From assembly GCA_023935145.1 (NCBI GenBank), contig CM043700.1, positions 26,789,501 through 26,853,500 of the forward strand: a stretch of 64,000 nucleotides of DNA, written 5' to 3'. Under the pieces are notes generated by a model. It was not told where the DNA came from. It saw only the letters and a program-made list of their open reading frames with translations, and did no database searches. Positions within the stretch are counted from its first letter, which is position 1. The number at the start of each line of letters is the position of its first letter. Below, piece after piece: positions 12,001 through 23,400 of this stretch. Source of the DNA: Bretschneidera sinensis (lineage: Eukaryota > Streptophyta > Magnoliopsida > Brassicales > Akaniaceae). The translations under genes were made by a program, and so were the position numbers.

Positions 12001-12660
12001 CTTCTTCCCCACTGACACCGACCTCTTCGCCCCTGCAGGAGACGAAAACCTCTGTGGAGGCTTATCCTTATCAAAAACCTTAGCATCATCATTTGAATTC
12101 CCTACCATTATATTGTCTCTTGGGGCAAGAGCCTGCCTCGTCCTCCCCTTCTCAATTTTGAGTTCCTTGTTTTGGGTTCGAGGCATGGCGTCCTCCTGAC
12201 ATTTCTTATTGGACAAGTAAACGGCAATGGGATCGAGTGAATACTCGGAATCGGATACGGGTTGGATGACGAAATCCCTCTTGTTGGTGGGAGAGATGCG
12301 AGCGATGAGGGGTTCAGGGGTGCCGACGAATGGGTGGCGGCCGGCGATGGGACGAATGCCGGAGACGCAAGGGACAGGGGAGTCGAAGTCGAAGCGGTCG
12401 ACATAGATGAACTGGCCAAGCTGGAGGCGGTTGGTGAGGATGAGATCGGTGTCGCGGTCAGAGAGGGAGACGTAGGTGGAGTTGAGGGAGTCTGAGAGCT
12501 GCACGTAGAAGCCGTGGTTGGGCCACAGATCCGACCCGGCCAGCGCCGGTACTATGCTGATCACTTGGAGGAGAGCCGAGCGGTGGTCACCGGTGACACG
12601 AGTGCTGGAGTTCATCGATTGCAGCAGCTTGAGCAGGATTCCTGGATTGAGCGAGGCCAT
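9055..12660 (-). CDS. DUF936 family protein (4 exons, 716 aa)
   Basis: Model: complement(9055-9763, 9934-10025, 10251-10472, 11533-12660). All introns are GT..AG and phases close (376 + 74 + 266 codons plus stop). The N-terminus ([17 protein letters not shown], then residues about 25-125 with [18 protein letters not shown] and [20 protein letters not shown]) is the conserved block of plant DUF936 proteins. It is followed by a Ser/Pro/Arg/Lys-rich, probably disordered middle (about 160-440). The conserved C-terminal half contains [32 protein letters not shown] and [15 protein letters not shown]. Function is not established; the family is plant-specific and has no known catalytic motif. No signal peptide or membrane segment is visible. 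The start has the first Met of a long open exon, with CT-rich sequence upstream. Confidence 0.93.
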
Positions 12661-14421
12661 TGTGGGTGCGTGTGTGAAAGAATGCGAGAGGTAGAGAGAG
12701 GAAAATTGGGGTGTTGAGCTCTGTGAGAGAGTAAAGAAAAGGAGGAGAAGCAGGACTTGGCCGTTACTAGATTCAAATTCAAATGCCCGCTATTATTCTG
12801 CTACTAGTACAGTCCTACAAGTTTTTGAATTCAGGTGGAGACAACATGGTTGTAGGACTCAATTACTGAGGATATCTTGACTACTTCTAGCTGGTCTCAC
12901 AATGATTTAGACATTAGCCAACTAAAAAATTTAGCAACAACTGAAATGTATGCTACACACAATCTTTTTTCTTTTTATTATGAGTAGGTCCATTTGAAAT
13001 TATGGAGAGTTTTATTGATAATTTGTGTAAATTACCATTTTATCAAATCATTGTAATGATTAAGACGCGGGTATCTCCATTGATAATAGTCTGAAAGATT
13101 CGACGAAAATTTTGTGTATTTGCTTTTTATGTCTAATTTTGGTGCAGGAATAGGACTACCAAGATAGATTTGGTAATCTAGTAGGGACATCTTTTGATCG
13201 AGGCTCAATGCTTAGCTCCACAAAAAAGTCAGAAAATCTTGATAGAACACGCATTAGTTATATTGCAGAAATATATAATATGTTTGGGTAATAATTTTTT
13301 ATTTTTAGTTTTTATTTTTAAAAATTAAAAATAATTTTAAGAAGAAAACACGTTTGGATAACTTTAATTCAAAAATTGTTTTCAAAACAATGAAATGTTA
13401 TTGGGATAATCTTATTTTGAAAATTGTTTTGATATATTTTGTAATTATTTTTAATTTTGAGTTTAAATTTAAAATATATATTAATTTTATTTCTCATATA
13501 TACTAAATATTTAAAAATAATTAATATTATTTTATTTTTAAAATTTTAATACTTTTTATATGCCATATAGAAAAAATAAAATAAAGAAATGAACACTGAT
13601 TTTAAGGCTGTTTTTCAAAAACTATATCAGAAAACATCAATTTGAAGTTTTCGTAAAATAGTTTTTAAAAACTTGTTTTTTGAAAACTATTTTAAAAAAT
13701 TATTTTTGAAAACTGTTTGTCAAACATAAAAATAAATTTTTCAAAACATATTTTAATTTTTAAAACTGAAAACAGTTTTCAAAAATTCTTTCATTCTGAT
13801 CTCACTTTTCATCTCTTTAACTCTAAGAAAATTGAAAGCAATTTGCTTCTTTTTTTGGTACACAGTTAAACAGAGAAGAACAAAAAAAATAAATAAATAA
13901 AACGATTAAAGGGGAAAAAACTTGAGCGCATGCGTATTAATGATTACAACATTAAATGAATCGTGAAACTTATTTTCATAATTTATTGAAGAATCTTTCA
14001 CAAGAGTTTAGTTCTCCATTTAGTATATATATTCAAGGATCGTACAACCAATCAGTTTGTGGTACACATCATGCAGAAAATAACATTTGTGATGCAATGT
14101 TCCTTTGTAATCCACACATCATCAAGGAGATAAAAACTTAAATCATTAGAGCACAATAATCATCTGTGAGTAATGCACATTTCAACATGGTTAAAAATTA
14201 TAAGAAAATAACGCTGGCCATAAGCACCCTTCTCTGCACCCAAGGACACAGAAGATCCCTTTATATCAAGTAAAAATTTGTCCAACAAACCCCTTTTTAC
14301 TGTATTTTCATAGAGTACATGACATCCTTAACATTTCTATTTAAAGAGGAAGAAAAAACTTTTGGGAAAAAATTAAAGGAAAACACTCGTTTCCTTTATT
14401 TCTCTATTGTCTTCTACATTG
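12661..14421. other. Spacer: DUF936 promoter and SYP32 3' flank
   Basis: 12661-12780 (minus strand) is CT/GA-rich, as in plant 5' UTRs. The rest is AT-rich without coding blocks except a possible MITE at 13280-13727. The SYP32 3' UTR should lie just below 14422. Confidence 0.6.
13280..13727. mobile_element. AT-rich MITE-like inverted-repeat element
   Basis: It starts ATGTTTGGGTAATAATTT and ends ...GTTTGTCAAACAT, with A/T-rich and TTTTGAAAAC-type repeats facing each other from both ends. The inverted ends are short and imperfect and no clear target duplication was found. Confidence 0.35.
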
Positions 14422-17400
14422 TTATGCCACAAAAAATAAGAAAATCATGAGGAATACAATCAGTACAAAGAATATCTTGATCATCAGCCATCTGTTGGAT
14501 GAAATGCTGTTAAGGTACCTGACCAGTTGGCCCTGTGCCCCTTCAACATTTGCCAGTGTATCATCCATGTTCTCATCAATCCTGCCAGCCAAAGCAATGT
14601 CCTCTGATGAGTTAAAAAACTGATCAAATAAACGATCATCAATATCTCACAGATTACGGTTCATATTGTTGTTTGCCAGCACGGGTGGATTTCATTCCTA
14701 CCCTGCACACATCCTTTAGTACGCGATTGGCAGTTACTTATCACAAATCATATTATGCTCACAGAAAGAGGGTCTGTCATTTCACCAAAATAAGCAAACT
14801 GTCAAATGTCTCATTCTTCTGTGAAAAGGTACTGCATCTCAATAATTCTAACAGCTCTTTCCCACAAAGGAGGAGCAGAATCTATCCCTAAGGCTTCATC
14901 TCATGTCTATTTCATTTGAAAATACTGCAACAGAAAATAGGAGTCCCTGTGTGCTCTTGTTTCCATATTCGTAAGAATTTAACTATAACATGTATCCAAT
15001 CAGATGAACGCATTTTCTTTTCATTATTGGAATGAGAACGACTGACAAACCTGATTGCAATCTCTCCTTGCTGTGAAACCATGGTTGCCAGTTGTGTGAA
15101 GATGTTGCCTAACTCGTGAATGGTTGATTCAACATTATGAAGAGCTTCAGCTCGACTCTGCATATAACTGTCTTGTAGCGGAACCATCTGTTGTTGCTGT
15201 TGTTGTTGTTGACGTTGCTGCTGTAACAAGGGCTGAGAATCCGCATCTCCTTGCTTGCTATGAAGGTAAACCAGACAAAGATTAGCGGGAATAATTATAA
15301 CAATGTTCCTTTCAACTCAAATTCTTAATGAAAGTAATGAACCAAAAGCTTCCATGGGATAATTGGAAACTCTATAACACCACACCAATATGCTGCCCCC
15401 ACACCAGGTCCCATCTCCCATATTAAAAACAAACCCAAAAGAAGAAAGCAAAAAGGATAAAATTCTTCTCTGTCCATATCCCGCAAGAAATCACTGTCCG
15501 AGATAGAAAAAAATACTCCAGAAATATTATAAGTGAGGAATCCAAAATATATTGGAGAAAGGAGTTTCCAACCAGATGAGTTCAGAAACTGTTCTCATTG
15601 GCAACTGATAGCCTAAGACATGACCACAACAGTTGGGCTAACTGTACTTTTACCTTGGAAATAACTGGGATGAGGGTGTAGAACCATTAGCCCATGGAGG
15701 AGGAGGAGGAGGTGGTGATGCATTAGCAGCTGACCTGGCAGCCAGAGGACGCTGGCGAACAAAAGGATTTGTAGATTCCTTTGAAGCAGTTGAAGAAAAT
15801 AACTGCCTTCTATTTTCATGAACCTTCAAGTTCTGAACGTATACAAGAAAATTAACACTTATGACGTGTAAATTAAAAAAAAAAAAAAAACTGAGTTTAG
15901 GTGGAAGTTACACTTGCATCCTTCGTTTTGAAATCTACACTTATGTTCATGAAATCTGTGATCTTAAGGGCATCCTTCGTTCTGAAATCTACACTTGTGT
16001 TCATGAAATCTGTGATTTTAACGATGCAAACGTAGGAAAATTGAAATGTTAGGGATGCAAGCATAGTTTTCAAGGGAATTTTAGGGATGCAAGAAAGATT
16101 CTTAGGGACACAAGTGTAGGTTTTCAAAACCGAAGGATGCAAGTGTAATTTTCACCTAAACTCGAAGGGGATTTTATAAGTTATTCCTTTAGACATACAT
16201 GAAAGTGATAATGGCGATGTTTGAGGTGGGCTTTAAATGCAACTTAAAGCCAAAAAATTTAAAGTTTTACTCATCCCTCTTTCACAATATCTACAGTGAA
16301 ACTTTAATTTTTTGCTTTAAGTTGCACTAAAAGCCCACCCAAACATCGCCAATAACAAAGCCCACCATGTCCTTCTAAGCTACCTATGTTGTACAGAAAC
16401 ACTAAAAATACCTCTGTACGCATGGTGAGGACTTCTTTAAACTCCTTTGTGGTGCTCATCAGGCGATTCTTCAGGTTATCTACAACTGTGGTTGAATGGG
16501 TAGTGGTGTCACTAGAGATGCTCCCACTTTCATTTTGGGAGTTACACACAAGTTGGAGGTCTACTACAGCTGAATTAAGTGCAGTGATGTCTTGCTTTAT
16601 AACTGCTGTCAACTCTTGGATTTCCCGAGTTGGATCATCAAACACTGATGTCCTCTTTGCCACTGTTGAGGCAGAAAGTGAACAATTCAATATAATTTGC
16701 TCCAAATAGCAGACCAGTTTCAATCTTTTACGTGTATTCATGAATTCATTCCATCACCATTATGACAAGAAAATTCCCCCAAAAATTGATATGTAGAGCA
16801 CTGCATGCTTATATCTGGTGTTTTAGTTCTAGTTTTCAAATACTGTCATTATTTCAGTGCCAAAAGTTGAATGTTTTTTTTATAATTAAAAACTTTATTA
16901 AAAAAGCACTAAGATGGTGCAACTCAAGATCAAAGGCTAATTATAAGAAATAAGCTCCACAAAATTTAAAAGTTCCTCTTTATTTACAAAAAGATTCATT
17001 CTAAACCAAAAACTGAAAGAATTAAACCATCTATCCCTAACCACCTCTAGGGATCTTTCAAAGCCCTCAAACACTCTACGGTTTCTTTCGTTCCACACAA
17101 CCCAAACAATAGAAAGGGGAATTAGCGAATAAGCCTTCTTTATTTCCTTAGAAGCCCCCTTAGATGCCCGTAAGCCATTCCAAGCCCAAATTTCATCTTT
17201 AACGGAGCCGACCATCACACACAAGATCCCCAATAATCGATAAGTCATCCTCCATAAGTTTCTAGCCAACGGACACTCCAACAAAAGATGAACAACGGAC
17301 TAGGAACAATATTTACAAAGAAAACACCTATTAACAAGCACTTTCCCCATCTTTTGTAAATTGTCCAAAGTAAGGATCTTTCCCCGAGCGGCCTCCCATG

Positions 17401-20400
17401 CAAAAAAACTTACTTTCCTTGGAGCACGAGGGCACCAAATAGCATTTCAAGAGAAATTTGGCGAACCTTCCACATTAGCCTCACCAATAAGAGACTAAAA
17501 ATATCTCACCTCAAAACCATTTTCTGGACTAGGCTTTTCCCATGCAAAAAAACTTACTTTCCTTGGAGCACGAGGGCACCAAATAGCTTTTCAAGAGAAA
17601 TTTGGCGAACCTTCTACATTAGCCCCACCAATAAGAGACTTATAAAAATATCTCACCTCAAAACCTTTTTCTGGACTAGGCTTTCAATTAACCGAGTCTT
17701 CTCTTTCCAAATCAATCTTCACCCCATACAAAGTTTCTACCTCCTCAAACTCCCAATCATGAACATTTCGAATGAACGACACATCCCACACAATTACCCC
17801 ATTGCTCAAAGACACACAAGACCCAATAAGAGCTTCCTTATCTCTCACAATATCAAAAACAGAAGTGTCAAACCAAAGTTTAGTTCTTCTTCCATTACCT
17901 ACCAAAATAGAAACCCAAGGAAGAAAATTCTCCCACCCACTTCGAATCCATTTCCACACCCCCACACCATAAATCCCTCTCACCTTCTTAGACATCCACC
18001 CATTAGACTCCAACCCAAACTTAGCCTCCACCGCCTCCCTCCATAAGTGATCACCCTTCACCATAAATCTCCATAACCTAAAGTTCAAAAACATATGTAG
18101 TATCCCCAAGAAATAAACACAAAGTGAACAACGATGCTCATTCAAACAAAAAGAGGAGGCTCAATTTGAAGCATTTTCAGTAAACAATAAAGAAAAAAGA
18201 TATATTATTTAACATATATAATCTACTGTTTCCATATAAAATTGTCAACGGAGATAAAGGTTTAAGTGTAACAGTTACTATCTGCTAACTTGAAACCATG
18301 GCGTGCAAGAAAATAAAGAATGAAATAAAACTGATTAGACAAACTAACTGGCTGTAAAGGAAATCATTTAACTTCAACACGGATATTTTCTACAAATTGC
18401 TGCAGGTAGTCTTCAAAGTTAATTAGTAATATACAAAGGCATAAAGTTCTCTCAGTGCCAATCTCAAGTCGATACTTTTAGACCCATTTGGACTTCTTGC
18501 CCTTCTGTTTATTACATGTCAAGAATTTAACTTCAGAATAAATGTGATATACTACAAACTTCTGGATGCCATCTCCAGGTGATGAGGTCTGAGTATTATA
18601 TTTGACTTGAAACTTTTAGATCCATTTGTAATCCCTACCTTTTTAGTTTTCTTCACACATGATACAAAAACAAACTTAATTTAAAAAATTCTGAAGCATA
18701 GTTGTGAATTTCTTTTGTGGATCGACTTTGACCACATTTCATGAAATGCAGTGTAACTTCAGAATACTCTTGAGTTGAGAGCTGCCATTCTTGTAACCTC
18801 AACAATCAGTCTAAAGTTAATTCTTCTTTCTAGGTGGCTTTAATATTTGACATTTGATGTAAATAAGGATATCAATAACAAAAGTGATGTATTAATTTTA
18901 ACTAATCTCAAAGCCATAAGACTTTTCATGACTATTAAGTTCTAACAAAAATGAAGCCCTCACATACAATTAGTATAACACTCCGTTTGGCATCAAGTTA
19001 AACATGGAAGTCATTTCATTTCTAAGTAAATTGAAATAAGAATTCATTAGCAAATGAATTCACATTTCATTTTCTATTCATTGCAAATGAATTCTCATGT
19101 TTGGTATGCTTTTACTTCATTGTAGAATTGATATGAATTTTATTTTTGGAAAATGTGACAAATCAATAATTGATGGGGGCGTTTAATTTGTGCCTATAGA
19201 CTCCTCTTTTTCTTGATCGTTGTGCCTATAGCCTTCTTGACACATAGCTGATTAGTATATGATGAGTTTTCTCTTTTTATGAAGCAAAAGCCTTACAGTG
19301 ATCTAGAATAAGAGTATGTTTGAAACATATGAATTATAAATTTTATGGATGTCGGTGGGTGATGGTAGGAGAACCCGACTTTGGCATGATTCATGGTTTA
19401 GGAACACTCCTTTAAAAGACCGGTTCCAAAGATTTTCGCAATTGTGAGGGATAAAGAATCTCTTATTTCTTTTTTTTATGAGTAAAATTTTTATTAGAAA
19501 AGCACCAAGAAGGTGCAACACAAAGCCAATGGCTAAATACAATAAAGGAAATCTACAAAATCTAGAAAATCCTAATTTATTTACAAAGAAATTCCCCCTA
19601 AACAAAAAATTGAGGGTGTTAAACCAACTATCTCTAATAATCCCAATAGGTTTCTCCACACCATCAACACCCTCCGGTTTCTTTCTCTCCACACAATCCA
19701 AAAAATAGAATGCGGAATTAGAAGCAAAGCTTTCTTGACCTCCCTGGAAGCTTCCAAGCCACTCCAAAACCGAATCTCATTCAACATGGAACTTGCGATC
19801 ACCCAAGAGATTCCCACAATCCTATAACTCATCTCCCATAAACTTCTAGCTAAAGAGCACTCCACCAAGAGATGATAGACAAACTTGGCATACTTCTTGC
19901 AAATGAAGCACTTATTTACAATCACTTTCCCCCTCATTTTGTAAATTATCAAGAGTAAGAATTTTCTCAAATGAAGCTTCCCACACAAAAAAAAAAAAAA
20001 ATTACTTTCTTTGGAGTTCTTGAGCACCAAATTGCTTTTGCGGGGTAATTCCATAATTAGGGATACCATTCAAAAAATATTTATCAAAAAGGATTTTATA
20101 AAAATCTTTCAGCTTAAACCATTTGACTGGACAAGGCTTCCATCTCATCGCATCCTCTATACCCCTCTCAATTTTAGAATTATATAAGGATTCTAATAAC
20201 ATCGCCATCTCCTATACTTCTTGTTGAGAATCCTATTAGAATTCTTAATAAGTATTCTAGTAGATTTGGATTATGTGCATCTTATTTAAATTGTTGTGTC
20301 ATAATCCTATTAGATTTAGTATTCATAAGTCTATATATTGGGTCGATTGTATTCGTTTTATTTAATCAATAAGACAGAGAGCTTCTTTCAATTATTGTCT

Positions 20401-23400
20401 TCAACATTGTATCAAAGTGATTTGCTCCTTGGGATATTACATAAAAAAAATCATCGTTCAGCCGCCGCCAGTCTTCCACTGGCCCCCGCAGCACCACCCT
20501 ATTCTCCAACATCACCTGAGCATACCAGAGAGATCGGATTTTTCCGATCTACATCATTTTGCTGGAAAAGGAACCAAAACGCCTGCAACAACTCCGATCT
20601 CCTGTTTCCGGCCATCCAATGCCGGATCAGGCCCACTACCAGATCGAGAAGCCTGCAACGACCGTTTTCGGTATGATCCCGTCAAGCCGCCACATCTACC
20701 ACGATCCAGCCACCCAACACCGGATCTACCACCACCATCAGCACCAGACATCACCGGCGATCAAAACTCGACCCCCGCTCCGTCTCTGGCTTGCTCCAAC
20801 ATCTTCTTCGACTCAACTCCGGCTTCAGTCTCCTGTTTGGTTACTTGATTAGTCATGCTTGGTTACCTGGATAGATCTGTTTGGTTACTTGGTTAGCACC
20901 AGCACCTGTTTGGTTACTTGGTTAGCACCAGCACATGTTTGGTTACTTGGTTAACACTTGCACCTGTTTCGTTACTTGGTTAGCACCAGCACCTGTTTCG
21001 TTACTTGGTTAGCACCAGCACCTGTTTCGTTACTTGGTTAGCACCAGCACCTATTTCGTTACTTTGTTAATAGCCTGTTTGGTTACTGGACTATTTTTAC
21101 CGGATTATAATCTATCCCTACAGAGTCCAAGATTGTCTCCGGTACCTCTCTCCAGCCGAGTCCTCATATTATTATTACTCAAAAGTTGAATAGTAGTAAT
21201 TATGTTCAATGGTCCAAGGCAGTCTATAAATATGTCACTGGTCAAGGCAAGCGAAAATTTCTTAATGATGATCCTCCTACCGATCCGAAATTGTTTGATA
21301 CATGGGAACAAGAGGATTCCTTACTCATCACTTTACTATGGAATTCAATGGAGCCCCAAATTGCTGACTTATGTACACATCCTGAAACTTGTAAGGAAGT
21401 TTGGGACTATGTTCGTTAGTTATATTCTAGCAATCTTAATCGGATGTATGATGCGAATACCAAGTTCTTTCTTGCGAGCAAGGTGATCGAGATGTCATTG
21501 AATATTTTGCTGATATGAAGAGAATGTCTTTAGAATTGTGTACTTTAATACCTATTTCTGCCGATGTAAAGGCCATACAAAAACGCCAAGAGCAAATCGA
21601 GGTACTCACATTCTTGGTCAGCCTAAAACCTATGAACCGGTTCGATCCCAAATACTAGGAGAAACAGAACTTCCTACATGGTCTAAGACTTATGCTCGAG
21701 TGCTACGAGCCATTTCCCAAACTAGTGACAACAGATCTTTGGTTGACAAATTTGCCTTGGTTATTCAAGCTTGGCAATGAGGCCAAACAAATGGTAATAA
21801 TATAAGTAGTCGTGGTGGTAAAGGAGGTGGTAGGGTAGGTCGTGGTAGTGATCGTAATAACACTTCATTTGGTCGTGGTAGTAATGGTGGTGGTAGAGGT
21901 TTGCTTTGTCAATGTACCTACTGCCATCATTCCGAGCATACTTGGGAGACGTGTTGAAAGTTAGTTGGTCGTCCCATTGTTGCTAATGTTATGACTTCTG
22001 GTTCTGGTAAGTGTGGATTTATCTTCTCAAATTCTATGCCTTCAACTTCTATGGTGATTTCCAAAAATTGAGTATGATGAACTCTTACAATATAAGGCAG
22101 CCAACCAAACATCTTCCTCAACTGCTCTTTCTACCCAGAAAGGTACACAAAAACTTGTCTATCATCTAGTAACTCTTCATCTAGACCTTGGGTCCTTGAC
22201 ACTGATCATTTTTCAGGTACCATTGATGTTTTCTCTAGTTTTTATCATTCTTTGTCTTTGCTTGATATTACTCTTGTAGATGGATCTAAAACCACAGTTA
22301 GTGGCATTGGTACTGTGCACCCTAGTTCTTCTATGTCTTTATCATATGTTCTTTATACTCCTTTTTTCTCAATATAATTTGATATCTATTAGTCAACTTA
22401 CAAAACTTCTTAATTACTCTGTTACCTTTCTTCTTGATTCTGTTCTTATCCGGGATTTGAAAACAAGGAAGAGAATTGGTGATGGGCATGAATCGGACGG
22501 CCTATATTACTTTGATCCTATCCCATCACCCATTGCTTGCTCAATTTTCGTGTCTCCGCACTAGATCCATTGCCGTTTTGGTCATCCATCCTTAGAAAAG
22601 CTGAAGAAGTTAGTTTTTACTTTGAGTCGAGTTTCAATTTTAGAGTGTGAGTCGTGTCAATTAGGTAAGAATCATCGTGTGCCATTTGCCTCCTGAATTA
22701 ATAAACGTGTGTCTAGTCCTTTTATGTTAGTACATTTTGATATTTGGGGTCCAAGTCGTGTGACTTCCAAACTTAGATTTCGATATTTCGTTACATTTGT
22801 AGATGATTATTTCAGGCTTACATAGTGTTATTTAATGAAAGATCGTTCTGAGTTGTTTTCTATTTTTTGTGCTTTTTGTGCGAAGATAAAAACCCATTTA
22901 TTAATATTCTTCGTAGTGACAATGCTCATGAATATTTTTCTGAGCCTTTTACAACTTTTATGACTAAGTCTGGCATTATTCATCAGTCATCTTGCTCTCA
23001 TACATCCCAACAAAATGGGGTTGCGAAGCGGAAAAATCGCTATCTCATGGATACTGCTCGTACTCTTATTTCATATGCATGTCCACAAATTGTTTTGGAG
23101 TGAGGCCGTTATGATTGCATGCTACTTAATAAACCGTATGTCATCCTCTATTCTTAATGGCAAAACCCCTCACTCCATGCTCTTTCCTAAAACTGTTACC
23201 TTCCACTTACCTCTTCATGTCTTTGGATCCATTTGTTTTGTCCATTAGCTCCATCCAGGGGTTGACAAACTTGATCCTTGCTTTATAAAGTGTATTTTCT
23301 AGGGTTATTCTCGTACACAGAAAGGTTATCGGTGTTACAATCCCTCTTTACAAAGGTATTTCGTTTGTGCCGATGTTACATTCTTTGAGTCTACTTCGTA

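Noticed and set aside
11524..12717. Plus-strand frames of 113-126 codons across the DUF936 first exon
   Set aside because: They are antisense shadows of the GC-rich, Ser/Pro/Arg-coding exon 1; the minus frame carries the family motifs.
20338..20852. Pro-rich plus-strand frames of 97-143 codons
   Set aside because: They lie in the copia leader between the LTR and Gag, overlap in three frames and have no domain.
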